Shown here: positions 54,191 to 62,654 of the stretch, piece after piece
Position numbering within the stretch: the first letter of the stretch is position 1
Layout of the letters: the number at the start of each line of letters is the position of its first letter
From: Amycolatopsis xylanica
Lineage (GTDB): Bacteria; Actinomycetota; Actinomycetes; Mycobacteriales; Pseudonocardiaceae
DNA: 64,000 nucleotides
NCBI RefSeq assembly: GCF_900107045.1
Contig: NZ_FNON01000001.1
Location: forward strand, 1 to 64,000
Direction of reading: 5' to 3'
Translations under genes and position numbers: made by a program
The notes under the pieces: model-generated
Database searches by the model: none
Told to the model about the DNA's origin: nothing
What the model saw: only the letters and a program-made list of their open reading frames with translations

Positions 54191-54646
54191 ATGTCCTTGC
54201 AGGAAAAGCAGAATCGGAAGACGTGGCGGAACCGGCTGACCCGGCGCGGTCTTGCCCTGGCTGGAGCGGGGGCCGCTCTGGCCACCCTGGTGTCCGCCAC
54301 GCCCGCCGCCGCCGCGGCGAATTCGGGCTGCACCACCATTCAGAACAGTACGGGTGTGGTGTGCGTCAATTGGAACGCCCAGACGCCCAAGTACCTCAAC
54401 ACCATCAGGGGGAGCTTCGAATCCCCCGTCTGGGGTGTGGGCAACCCGCGCGTCGAAGTCCGGGTCCTGGACGCCCAGAACAGGGAGATGTTCAAAAGGG
54501 AACGCTCGTGGGGCGGCAATCGGCGCAGCGAGTGGGCCGAATTCGAGGTCACGGTCCTGATGCCCCGCGACGCATCGCGCGTGTGCGCCGTTCTCTTCGA
54601 AGGGGGCGGCTACATGGACATGGCCTGCAGCCCGGTCATCACCTGA
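54191..54646 (+). CDS. Small secreted protein of unknown function (1)
   Basis: 151 residues from ATG 54191, with GAAGGGTG upstream. A long N-region with LTRRGLALAGAGAALATLVS and an Ala-rich cleavage region (TPAAAAA) indicates export, possibly by Tat. The mature ~105 residues hold four Cys and beta-strand-like segments (VEVRVLDAQNREMFKRER, AEFEVTVLMPRDASRVCAVL), suggesting a small disulfide-bonded beta-sandwich. No family recognised. Confidence 0.75.
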   Translation: MSLQEKQNRKTWRNRLTRRGLALAGAGAALATLVSATPAAAAANSGCTTIQNSTGVVCVNWNAQTPKYLNTIRGSFESPVWGVGNPRVEVRVLDAQNREMFKRERSWGGNRRSEWAEFEVTVLMPRDASRVCAVLFEGGGYMDMACSPVIT

Positions 54647-54705
54647 GCCCGGCACGCATCCGTCCAGAAACTCCGTACACCCTCTCCGAAAGGAAGTACA
54701 AGAGC

Positions 54706-55137
54706 ATGAAATACCGCATGGCCGCCGCGATGGCCCTGGCCGCGGGAACCGTCCTGGCCGGAATCGCCTCCGGCCCCGCCTCCGCCTCCACAGCGGAGGA
54801 CAACGAGCGTTGTCAGGATGCCACCTATCCCTCGGTTGCCTTTTCCCACAAGGTGTGCGTGACCTTCCGGGGGAGCGGGGGCGCCAACGACGTCATCAGA
54901 ATGAACGTCAATTCCTTCGGCAGGACGGGAATTGGCCACTGGGAGCTCTTCGGCCCGCACGGTACCATCAGCAACAGCCTGGACGGGGAATGGAAAGACC
55001 GCAGGCATGACTGGGCCGGATACCAGGACAGCTCGTTCGGTGACCTCTGGTGCGCGGTCTTCTGGAGGGACGGTGGCGGCGGCTCCGGTTACTACCGGGC
55101 TACTCCGCCGGTGTGCGTGAAATCGTATTACCCCTGA
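54706..55137 (+). CDS. Small secreted protein of unknown function (2)
   Basis: 143 residues from ATG 54706, with GAAAGGAAG nine bases upstream. Sec signal peptide (AAAMALAAGTVLAGIASGPA, cleavage near ASA-S). The mature part has four Cys and ends in a Gly/Tyr-rich motif (GGGGSGYYRATPPVC). Length, secretion and Cys count resemble the preceding gene, and the two are probably co-transcribed, but the sequences are not clearly related. Function unknown. Confidence 0.78.
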   Translation: MKYRMAAAMALAAGTVLAGIASGPASASTAEDNERCQDATYPSVAFSHKVCVTFRGSGGANDVIRMNVNSFGRTGIGHWELFGPHGTISNSLDGEWKDRRHDWAGYQDSSFGDLWCAVFWRDGGGGSGYYRATPPVCVKSYYP

Positions 55138-55149
55138 CCTGCACGCCTG

Positions 55150-55199
55150 GGGTCGTGCGCGTTGCGGGCGGTTCTAACCGCCCGCAACGCGCACGACCC
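55150..55199. terminator. Perfect 24-bp palindrome between convergent genes (family B)
   Basis: Arms 55150-55173 and 55176-55199 pair perfectly around a 2-base loop. The core (GTGCGCGTTGCGGGCGGTT) is identical to the element at 19817. It occupies the junction between the secreted-protein gene and the FHA gene, and its last base touches the FHA stop. Confidence 0.85.
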
Positions 55200-55813
55200 T
55201 ATTCGGCGTTGATCGTGATGACGGTCCAGGCGCCGACGAAGACCTGGTCGCCGGAACGCAGCGGGACGGGCTTCTTGGGCGGGATGGGGCGTACGCGGTC
55301 GTTGACGTGGGTGCCGTTGGCGGAGCCGCGGTCGACCACGGCCCAGGTCCCGTCGTCCTGCGCGACCAAGGCCGCGTGCTCGCGCCCCACCGCCCGGTCC
55401 TCCGGCGGCCCGGTCAGGTCGATCTCCGGGTGGATGCCCAGCTCCGGGTCCTTGCGGCCGATCAGCAGAGCCTCGCCGCGCAGGGTGAACCGGCGCGGGA
55501 CCAGCCGCGTGGGGAAGACGAGCGAGTCGTCATCGGCGCAGGTCAGGTCGTAGAACTCGCGGTCGGCGCCCACGGTCGCGACCCAGCGGCGCGGTGCCGC
55601 CGCGCGGACCTGGTCGGGGGCGTCCGCCGGGAGATGCGAGTCGTAGCCGTCGACCTCGCAGAAGCGGCCGATCTGGCCGGGGTGGCCGTTCGGGCAGTCC
55701 CACTCTGGCTCGGCGACGGCGGGCGGGGCCGGGGTGCCGCCGGTCATCGAGCCGCCGCAGATGTCGCAGTCGACCGGGTCGTCCGACTGGTGGCCTTTAG
55801 GGCAGATCGGCAT
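55199..55813 (-). CDS. Zinc-ribbon FHA-domain protein
   Basis: 204 residues. Two N-terminal Cys clusters (MPICPKGHQS with CDICGG, and DCPNGHPGQIGRFC) look like zinc ribbons. A C-terminal FHA domain (~110-200) shows LLIGRKDP, VGREHAALV and GSANGTHVND, the phosphothreonine-binding residues. Last gene of the eight-gene operon, overlapping the VWA gene by 17 bases. In mycobacteria PknG phosphorylates the FHA protein GarA; this may be an analogous partner here, although no GarA-like N-terminal Thr motif is present. Confidence 0.88.
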   Translation of the reverse strand: MPICPKGHQSDDPVDCDICGGSMTGGTPAPPAVAEPEWDCPNGHPGQIGRFCEVDGYDSHLPADAPDQVRAAAPRRWVATVGADREFYDLTCADDDSLVFPTRLVPRRFTLRGEALLIGRKDPELGIHPEIDLTGPPEDRAVGREHAALVAQDDGTWAVVDRGSANGTHVNDRVRPIPPKKPVPLRSGDQVFVGAWTVITINAE

Positions 55814-57068
55814 CGCCGGTCGCCTCCTTGCGGTGGGTGCGCTTGGTGTCGAGTTTGAGCATCTCGCCGAGTGCGTGTGCCATGTCGGCCTTGATGTTCT
55901 TGCCGCCGTTGATGTCGTCGAGACGCTTGACGACGTGGGTGTTGCCCGTTTCGACCGCTATCTCGCGGGCCTTCTGAAGTTTTGCTGTCGCACGGGTGTT
56001 GTCGCCTGCGGCTTTCGCGGTGAGGCCGTCTTCGACCAGTTCCGCGATGTCCGCTTGGCCGGTGAAATGGGCGACCTGCGGGCTGATCCTGGTCGACAGC
56101 CGCAGGTCCTCTGTCCACTTTGCACGGACGCGATGTTCCTCGGACTCTTGGGCTCCGGCAACGAGACGGACTCGCGCGGCGACCATGCCCTCGCCGACGG
56201 CGCCCGGCTCGACCTCGACCGAGAGGTGGTAGTCGCGGGTCTCGGCACCCCAATGGCCGGTCGGGTACTCCTGAATCCGGGGACTGATCTCGACACCGCG
56301 TCCGGTCAGGTCGCTGATACGCGGGAAGACCTGCTTGAGGAATCGGACGCGCGCGTGCGCGGGCGTCCAGAGGCGCAGGCCGACGTCGGCCGTGGCGCGG
56401 CCCATCAGGGTTTCGTTGATCTCGCGGAAGTCGGCGGCCAGTTCGCTCGGGTCGAGCAGGCCTTTCGCGGAGCCGAGCAGTGCGGTCGCGACCTGATCGA
56501 GGGTGTCGGCCGACCAGCCGGTGCCGACGCCCCGGCTGTCGCAGACGAATTCGCCCTCGCACGCGCGCAGGGTCTGGGCGAACTCTCGGTCGGACTCGAG
56601 CACGTTCTGGCCGTCGGTCAGCAGGAGCCCGTGCTTGATCTTGGCGTCACTGCCCGAGAGCAGGCGCGAGGCCGCTTCCAGCCACGAGCCGATCGCGGTG
56701 CCGCCTTCGACCCGGAGCCTGCCGACGGCCTTGGCGGCCACCTGGCGGGTCTGCCCGGAGGCCACGGCCAGCTTGCCGTCGACCGGGTAGACCAGGCGCG
56801 CGTTGTTGCTGCCCGCGACGATCGCGAACTTCACGCCGTTGCGCAGCTCGTTGACCGCGACCTTGACCGCGCGCTTGGCCTCGACGAGCTTGGCGCCCTC
56901 CATCGAGCCGGAGCAGTCGATCATGATCACCTGCGCGACCGTGAGGTCGGCGGCGGGCACCGTGAGCCCCTCGCCGGACGCGGTCACCGAGATGACCGCG
57001 TCCATCAGCCTGCCGTCGGCGGGCAGGTACTCGTTCTGGTCGACCTGGATCTGGAAATCCAGCGGCAT
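55797..57068 (-). CDS. VWA-domain protein
   Basis: 423 residues. The VWA domain (~40-215) has an intact MIDAS: D51-x-S53-x-S55 in MIDCSGSMEG, GGTAIGSWL and LLTDGQ. A beta-rich middle domain and a helical C-terminus (LTAKAAGDNTRATAKLQKAR) follow. VWA proteins bind partners through a metal-bridged contact. It lies one base after the PP2C gene and upstream of FHA in the operon, suggesting a scaffold for the kinase/phosphatase pair. Confidence 0.9.
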   Translation of the reverse strand: MPLDFQIQVDQNEYLPADGRLMDAVISVTASGEGLTVPAADLTVAQVIMIDCSGSMEGAKLVEAKRAVKVAVNELRNGVKFAIVAGSNNARLVYPVDGKLAVASGQTRQVAAKAVGRLRVEGGTAIGSWLEAASRLLSGSDAKIKHGLLLTDGQNVLESDREFAQTLRACEGEFVCDSRGVGTGWSADTLDQVATALLGSAKGLLDPSELAADFREINETLMGRATADVGLRLWTPAHARVRFLKQVFPRISDLTGRGVEISPRIQEYPTGHWGAETRDYHLSVEVEPGAVGEGMVAARVRLVAGAQESEEHRVRAKWTEDLRLSTRISPQVAHFTGQADIAELVEDGLTAKAAGDNTRATAKLQKAREIAVETGNTHVVKRLDDINGGKNIKADMAHALGEMLKLDTKRTHRKEATGDADLP

Positions 57069-57069
57069 G

Positions 57070-57948
57070 TCAGGCGTCCTCCTCGGGAACGGGACAGGCG
57101 AGCGCGGCCACGCTGATGTTGTCCCCGCCGCCCGCGCCGAGTGCGCGGCCGAGCAGGAGCCGCACGGCCGTGGCCGGCATGCTCCCGTGATCGACCGGCG
57201 CGACCAGCTTGGCGTCGAGGTATTGCGAAAGCCCGTCGCTGCAGATCACGACCAGGCCGGGGGAGTCGGGGACGAAGCGGTGCACCTTCGGCGTCACCGG
57301 GCCGGCGTCGGCGCCGAGCCAGCGGTCCAGCGCGTGTGCCATGGGCATGGCGAAGCGGGGATCGTCGGGTGGGACGCCCTCGGCGGTGAGCCTGCCCGCC
57401 GCCGAGTCGTCGACCGTCAGCCGATGGGTGCCCGCCGGGCCGATCCAGTAGGCCGGGCTGTCACCGACCCAGCCGATCACTACCGAGCCTTCGTGGAAGA
57501 GCGCGGAAACGTAAGTGCAGCAAGGAGGATTGCGCTCACCCGGCGTGCCCAGCCCGGCGACGGCGGCCGCCGCGGCGATGAGCCCGGTGGCGGTCGCGCT
57601 GCCCGGCGGCTCACCTTTCGCGCAGGCGTCGAGCAGCGCGCGCAGGCCTTCGGAGACACCCAGCGCGGCGGCCGTTTCCGAGCGCGACGAGGTGGCGACG
57701 CCGTCGCAGATCACCGCGGCGAGCGCGGGCCCCTGGGTGCCGATCGCGACGGCGTCCTCGTTGCGCGGGCGGTTGAGGCCGACATCGGTGACACCCGCGA
57801 CGCGTCCGAGGTCGAGCAGACCCTTGTCGTCAGGCGAGAAGCGCATGGTCGGTTCGGCGGCGACCGGCTCGCCGAGGTGTTTGCCGCATTCCTCGCAGAA
57901 CTGCCAGCCTGGCTGGGCGGGCGCAGCGCAATGGGGGCAGTGGTTCAT
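57070..57948 (-). CDS. PP2C-family Ser/Thr phosphatase with zinc ribbon
   Basis: 292 residues. An N-terminal zinc ribbon (C4, C7, C18, C21) precedes a PP2C domain with metal-binding motifs RNEDAVAIG, VICDGV, GWVGDSPAYWIG and GGGDNISVA. Three bases separate it from the PknG stop on the 3' side of that gene, so kinase and phosphatase are made from one message. It most likely reverses PknG-type phosphorylation. Confidence 0.92.
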   Translation of the reverse strand: MNHCPHCAAPAQPGWQFCEECGKHLGEPVAAEPTMRFSPDDKGLLDLGRVAGVTDVGLNRPRNEDAVAIGTQGPALAAVICDGVATSSRSETAAALGVSEGLRALLDACAKGEPPGSATATGLIAAAAAVAGLGTPGERNPPCCTYVSALFHEGSVVIGWVGDSPAYWIGPAGTHRLTVDDSAAGRLTAEGVPPDDPRFAMPMAHALDRWLGADAGPVTPKVHRFVPDSPGLVVICSDGLSQYLDAKLVAPVDHGSMPATAVRLLLGRALGAGGGDNISVAALACPVPEEDA

Positions 57949-57951
57949 CGG

Positions 57952-60054
57952 TCACACCAGCGTTTTCGGGCGGACCTCATTGGCCCGGTCGACTAGCCGC
58001 GAGCGGGTGTCGCGGTCGGTGGTGAGCTTGGCCAGCTTGCGATAGGCCTGTTCCAGCTCGCGGCGCAGGTCGTCGTCGGCCTCCTGGGTGACGAGCCGGG
58101 CGTTGAGCACCTCGATCTCGAGTTCGGTGTGGCGACGGTCGTCCAGTTTCGCCTCGCGCAACCGGGTCACCGCGTCCGTGTGACGGTTGTCGCCGATCAA
58201 CAGCCGGATGGCCCCGATCCGGGCGGACAGATGATGCGTGGAATGTTCGGGCACCGCGTCCAGTGCGGAGACGGCTTCGCTGGTCTTGCTTCGCAGAGCC
58301 AGCATGCGTGCCAGCCCGAAAGCCGCGCTGACATACGAATCGTCGGTGTGCCAGACGCGGGAGTACAGCTCTTCGGCGCGCGTGTGCTCTTCCAGCCACT
58401 CATGGGCGGCCGCCAGGGCGAGCTTCGGCGCGAGTTCGCCGGGTAGCGCCGAGTAGACGGCGTCGAACCGCGTCTTGGCCTCCTCGGGAGCGTCGCCCGC
58501 GAAGGCGGCCACGCCGAGGTACCACTCGGTCCGCCAGTCACCCGGCATGGCCTTGCCGAAGTCGGCCAGGTCGGCCTTCGCCTCCTCCAGCTCGCCGACC
58601 GCGATACGGGCGCCCGCCAGCCGCAGCAGCACTTCCGGGCTGCGATCCCTGGCGTCCACGAGCGTTTCGACCAGCTGGTGCCGGTCGACGCCGCCGAGTG
58701 TCATCAGGAACGCCGCCTCGGCGTCGTCCGGATCCACCAGGGGGCTGGGCAGGCAGGACGGCACGTCCTGCCAGCTCACCGCGTCGCCGGTGCCGAACGC
58801 CCGCGCCTCGCGGGTGAACAGCGTCGACACCACGATGCCCGGCTCGTCGTTCTCCTTGGCGAGTACTTCCGCGAGCACGCCGGCGACCTGGTCGCGGAAG
58901 TCTTCGGCGGCCGTGAACCGCCGCGCGGGCTCGGGATGCGCGGCCCGGATCAGCAAGCGGTGAAAGGATTCCTGGCGTTCCAGCCAGTGAATCTGGCCGA
59001 GCGGGGGAATGCTGTGCTTGTACTGCTCGGTGAACCCGGCGAACGGGAACCCGAGCACGGCCATCGTCCGGCCGAGCGTGTAGAGATCGGTGTCCGGGCA
59101 CGGACGGCGCGGGTCGCGCGGGTCGTCGATCTCCGGTGCCTGGTAGCCCTCGGTGCCGAACACCGCGCCCTTGTCGTCCTCGTGCAGCATCGCGCCGAGG
59201 TCGATCAGCTTGGCGCGCTGGTCGACCTGCATCACGTTGTCCGGCTTGAGATCGCAGAACCGCAGCCCGCGCCGGTGCAGGTAGCCGAGCGCGCCGAGGA
59301 TCTCGTCGGCGTACTTGAGCACCACGCGCACGGGCAGCGGCGCGGGCTCACCGTCGACTTGGTGCCGCTGCAGCACATCCCGCAGCGTCCGGCCGCCGAG
59401 GTACTCCATCACGATGTAGCCCGCGGTGGCGCCGGTGTGCGGATCGGTGTGCCGGACGAAGTCGTGGATCTTGACGATGTTCGGGTGGTCGACCTCGACC
59501 AGGTACCGCTGCTCGGCGACCGCCGCGGCCACGGCGTCCGGGTCGCCGGTGTCGATCAGTCCTTTGAGTACGACCCAGCGCTCGGCCCTGCCGTCGCCCA
59601 GATTCCGGTCCCTGGCCAGGTAAATCCAGCCGTAGCCGCCATACGCGAGGCAGCCGAGGATCTCGTACTTGTCGACATGCTGACCGGGGTCCAGCGACGG
59701 CCGGAAGGAGAACGGCGTCCGGTCGCGCGGGCAGAAACCCTCGGTCAGCCCGGGTTTCTCTCCTCGGGGCTGGCCGACGGGCTGGCGGCACAGGTGGCAG
59801 ACCCGGCGCCGGTAAGGCACTTCCGGGTCGGCGAGCACGGCGGTCGCCGGGTCGCGCGGGGTGAACGGCGGCAGCTCGACCTGCTCGATGAGACTGCCGC
59901 GATGCCGTGCCTTGGCGCCCGTCGTGCTGCGGCGTGACGACACAGCGGGCAGCTCTTGCGCGACTGGCGCGCTGGGTTTGTCGAAACCGCAGGTGTCGCA
60001 GGAATCGTCACTCAGGTACTCGCCGTCGCAACCGGGGCGCACACAGGCCGTCAT
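57952..60054 (-). CDS. pknG: Serine/threonine protein kinase PknG
   Basis: 700 residues from ATG 60054, overlapping the caspase stop (ATGA). Order: an N-terminal zinc ribbon (C4, C9, C17, C20), a rubredoxin-like element (CHLC ~87-90, then CPRD ~106, where the usual second pair is C-x-x-C), a kinase domain (LAYGGYGWIYLA ~138, Lys in VVLKGL, CDLKPDN, LIDLGAM), and a TPR domain (~430-700). The PknG-type glycine loop and TPR tail identify the family. In mycobacteria PknG acts with GlnH and GlnX in amino-acid sensing and phosphorylates GarA. One rubredoxin Cys is replaced by Asp. Confidence 0.93.
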   Translation of the reverse strand: MTACVRPGCDGEYLSDDSCDTCGFDKPSAPVAQELPAVSSRRSTTGAKARHRGSLIEQVELPPFTPRDPATAVLADPEVPYRRRVCHLCRQPVGQPRGEKPGLTEGFCPRDRTPFSFRPSLDPGQHVDKYEILGCLAYGGYGWIYLARDRNLGDGRAERWVVLKGLIDTGDPDAVAAAVAEQRYLVEVDHPNIVKIHDFVRHTDPHTGATAGYIVMEYLGGRTLRDVLQRHQVDGEPAPLPVRVVLKYADEILGALGYLHRRGLRFCDLKPDNVMQVDQRAKLIDLGAMLHEDDKGAVFGTEGYQAPEIDDPRDPRRPCPDTDLYTLGRTMAVLGFPFAGFTEQYKHSIPPLGQIHWLERQESFHRLLIRAAHPEPARRFTAAEDFRDQVAGVLAEVLAKENDEPGIVVSTLFTREARAFGTGDAVSWQDVPSCLPSPLVDPDDAEAAFLMTLGGVDRHQLVETLVDARDRSPEVLLRLAGARIAVGELEEAKADLADFGKAMPGDWRTEWYLGVAAFAGDAPEEAKTRFDAVYSALPGELAPKLALAAAHEWLEEHTRAEELYSRVWHTDDSYVSAAFGLARMLALRSKTSEAVSALDAVPEHSTHHLSARIGAIRLLIGDNRHTDAVTRLREAKLDDRRHTELEIEVLNARLVTQEADDDLRRELEQAYRKLAKLTTDRDTRSRLVDRANEVRPKTLV

Positions 60055-61283
60055 CGCTCTTCCCCTCGCCTGGCCTGGACGGCGGCCACGTACGCGGTGG
60101 TCGCGACGGTGGCCGCGCCCAGGTCGCACGGCCTGCTCCACAACAGGTCCCAGGCCGTTTCGTGCAAAGTGGACAGATCCTCGTCTTCGGCGAAACCGAG
60201 GCGGGCGGCCATCGCCGTGTAGCCGTCGAGCTTGCCGCGCAGCTCGTCGCGCCGGTCGATCAGCCCGGTCGCACGGGCGCGTTCGTGCTCCAGTCTCGCT
60301 TCGTGGGCTGAGACGGCCTTGTCCACTGTGGAGAGTTCGGCCGTCGCTTGAGCCCAGCGTCCGGTTCGGAGGAGTGCGTCGACTTCGCCGAGTTCCGGCA
60401 GCGGAGGCAGGCCGGGAAGACTGGCGTTGGCGATCTTGCTCCGCACGGTCGCGCGCGTGCTCTCCACGTCGGCTTCGACGGCGGCCAGCTCGGTCAGGCG
60501 CCGTCCGACGCGGTCGCGCAGCGCGCGCACGGCGTGCACCCGCGGCGCGTGGTTGGGCGCGAGCGCGAGGCCGGAAACGTTGCCGTCGTCGCGATTGCGC
60601 GGGGACGGCCCGGACAGCCGGGTCATCTCGGCGCGCAGCCAGTTCGTCAGCACCCCGATGGTCAGCAGCGGGCCCGCGCCCGGCACGCCCTCGCGCAGCG
60701 CGGTCAGCAGGGCGCCGGTGAAGAGCGTGTGCTCCGCGCCCGCCGGGGCCAGCGCGGTCTGGGTCGGCGCCGTCGACGTCAGGATGTACGCGCCTTCGAC
60801 GTCGACCTCGGCGAACACCACCTCGCCGCCGCCAGCCATGGTCTGGCCGATCGCGCGGCCGCTGAAGCAGCAGTCGATCACGAGCACGCGGGCCCGTGCC
60901 CGGCTCGTGCGGATCGACTCGCGCAGCTCGGCGCACGGCAGCGCCGACGTGCTCACCGTGTGCTCCTTGGTGCGGCTGGTCGCGAGGTACAAGTCGTTGC
61001 CAGGCCCCGAAATCAGGCCGTGGCCCGCGTAGTAGACGAGCAGCACGTCCTCGGCTTCGGCCGCGGCCTTGGCGAGCGCCTCGCCGACCTCGGACTCGTC
61101 GGCGGGGTCGGCCAGCACCGCGCAGTGCGCACCGGGCAGGCCGGTGCCCTCCGGCGAGGTGAGGATCGCGCGGAGATCGCGGAGGTTGCCCGCGACGGCG
61201 GGGAGCTGGGGTAAGGCAAGGTAATCACCCACGCCCACCAGCACCGCGCGTGACCGCGCCGGATCCGGCAGGCGGGCGGTCAT
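60051..61283 (-). CDS. Caspase-like (C14/metacaspase) peptidase
   Basis: 410 residues from ATG 61283, overlapping the EACC1 stop. The caspase fold occupies ~10-250: ALLVGVGDY-like RAVLVGVGDYLALPQL, catalytic His88 in VYYAGHGLIS and nucleophile Cys139 in VLVIDCCFSGRA, then STAPTQTAL. A helical C-terminal region (~275-400) follows, with a coiled-coil-like stretch. No transmembrane segment is seen, so it is cytosolic. It is between EACC1 and PknG, a position that suggests activation by the operon's signalling proteins and cleavage of unknown cellular targets. Confidence 0.9.
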   Translation of the reverse strand: MTARLPDPARSRAVLVGVGDYLALPQLPAVAGNLRDLRAILTSPEGTGLPGAHCAVLADPADESEVGEALAKAAAEAEDVLLVYYAGHGLISGPGNDLYLATSRTKEHTVSTSALPCAELRESIRTSRARARVLVIDCCFSGRAIGQTMAGGGEVVFAEVDVEGAYILTSTAPTQTALAPAGAEHTLFTGALLTALREGVPGAGPLLTIGVLTNWLRAEMTRLSGPSPRNRDDGNVSGLALAPNHAPRVHAVRALRDRVGRRLTELAAVEADVESTRATVRSKIANASLPGLPPLPELGEVDALLRTGRWAQATAELSTVDKAVSAHEARLEHERARATGLIDRRDELRGKLDGYTAMAARLGFAEDEDLSTLHETAWDLLWSRPCDLGAATVATTAYVAAVQARRGEER

Positions 61284-61621
61284 CCCGCCTTCTCGTCTGG
61301 GTTCTCGAGCAGCGCGCGGACCACTTTCTCGGCGTCCTTGGAGTGGATGTCGAGCTCGACGCTCTCGCCTCGCGCGTTCGTGACCTTCAGCCGCACCTTG
61401 GACCGGCGCGTGCCGAGCCAGGTGCCGAGCGCGGCGGCGAGTGCGGCGACCGCGCCGCCGTCGCCGAGCGTCGCGACCAGCACGTCGGTGACCCCGCCCA
61501 TCTCGCCGGGCCGGATCGGGGCGTTCCCGGGGGTGATCAGCCCGCGCAGCCCCGGCTCGCCGGCCAGCCATTCCCGCAGTGACGCGAAATCGTCACCACC
61601 CACCTCGATGCGTGCGCGCAC
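61280..61621 (-). CDS. EACC1-family effector-associated protein
   Basis: 113 residues from GTG 61621, with GAGGGAG four to five bases upstream; upstream in-frame codons belong to the glnH overlap. FASLREWLAGEPGLRG, then GEMGGVTDVLVATLGDGGAV, ALGTWLGTRRSKVRLKV and the ending EKVVRALLE match the EACC1 pattern (effector-associated constant component 1). EACC1 proteins accompany caspase and other effectors in prokaryotic conflict systems; the immediate downstream caspase agrees. Role proposed: chaperone or sensor for the effector. Confidence 0.85.
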   Translation of the reverse strand: MRARIEVGGDDFASLREWLAGEPGLRGLITPGNAPIRPGEMGGVTDVLVATLGDGGAVAALAAALGTWLGTRRSKVRLKVTNARGESVELDIHSKDAEKVVRALLENPDEKAG

Positions 61622-61631
61622 GTGCTCTCCC

Positions 61632-62654
61632 TCATTCGGTGCGATAGTCGGGCGAGGGCACGGTCTTGCCGAGCCCGTCGAAATACGTCTTGTACAGGTT
61701 CGCGAGGCTGCCGTCAGCGCGCATCTGCTCCAGCACGGCGTTGACCAGGCGGACCAGGTCCGGCGCCTCGTTGCTGATGGCGACACCGGCGGGGTCGTCA
61801 CCGGCGGTCGAATCGGGCAGCACGGTCGAGTTCCCGTCCTGCGCGGCGAAACCGGCCAGGATCACGTCGTCGGTGACGACCGCGTCGACCTGCCCGCGCT
61901 GCAGCATGACCATGCAGTCGGCGCTGTCCGGCACGGACACCGGCGTCGCCGCCGACTGGAGGATCCTGGTGATGTTGACCGTGTTCTCCGCGGCGCAGAC
62001 CTTGCGGCCGGCGAACGCGGTCAGGTCCGTCGGCTTCTTTTCGACCGTGCCGCGGACCAGGATTCCCTGCTTGGCGACCAGATACGGCGACGAGTAGAGC
62101 AGGCCGTAGGTCTGCACGCGCTGACAGGTCATGGTGGCGTCGGCGATGACCATGTCGACCTTGACGGCATTGCGCTTGGCGCTGTCCGCCTGGGCGCGGT
62201 TCTCCTTGGTGTCAAGGGATTCGAAGCGGCTGCCGGTCGGCACGGCGACGTAGCGGATCTTCTTGGGCCGCTCTTCGGGGGCGATCGTCCCGAAGAGGGC
62301 GTCGGCGATCCGCTCGGTCAGCTTGATCTCCAGCCCGTCCATCTCGCCGGTGCGGAGATCGCGCGAGCTGAGCTGCTGCAGCGTCTGGCTGACGCCGACC
62401 ACCAGCTGGCCCCTGCCGCGGATGGTGTCGAAGACAGGGCCGGACGGCAAGCCACCCGCGCCTCTGGGCAGCCGGTTCGGGTTGAGGCTCTGGGGCACGC
62501 CGGTGCACGTCGTCTGCGGTGCCGGCGGCGCGGTGGGGGAGAACGCGACGCCTTCGGGCACCGGACGCGGCGCCGGGCCGTGGGGCAGCGTGGGTTCGGC
62601 GGGCACCGAGCAGCCCGCGGCGAGCAAGGCGAGCGCGAGGGCGAGTCGTCTCAT
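61632..62654 (-). CDS. glnH: GlnH-like amino-acid-binding lipoprotein
   Basis: 340 residues. The lipobox LAAGC gives lipid-anchored Cys15. After a Pro-rich linker, an SBP_bac_3 ligand-binding domain follows: GQLVVGVSQTLQQLSSRDL, DMVIADATMTCQR-like and FAGRKVCAAENTVNI. In mycobacteria GlnH binds aspartate/glutamate outside the cell and signals through GlnX to PknG. No permease or ATPase gene is adjacent, consistent with sensing rather than import. ATGA overlap with glnX. Confidence 0.9.
   Translation of the reverse strand: MRRLALALALLAAGCSVPAEPTLPHGPAPRPVPEGVAFSPTAPPAPQTTCTGVPQSLNPNRLPRGAGGLPSGPVFDTIRGRGQLVVGVSQTLQQLSSRDLRTGEMDGLEIKLTERIADALFGTIAPEERPKKIRYVAVPTGSRFESLDTKENRAQADSAKRNAVKVDMVIADATMTCQRVQTYGLLYSSPYLVAKQGILVRGTVEKKPTDLTAFAGRKVCAAENTVNITRILQSAATPVSVPDSADCMVMLQRGQVDAVVTDDVILAGFAAQDGNSTVLPDSTAGDDPAGVAISNEAPDLVRLVNAVLEQMRADGSLANLYKTYFDGLGKTVPSPDYRTE

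Noticed and set aside
55797-57948. VWA and PP2C genes as a tellurite-resistance or MoxR-VWA ternary system
   Set aside because: No TerD-like or MoxR AAA genes are in the operon; the neighbours are PknG and FHA, so the signalling-module reading fits better.
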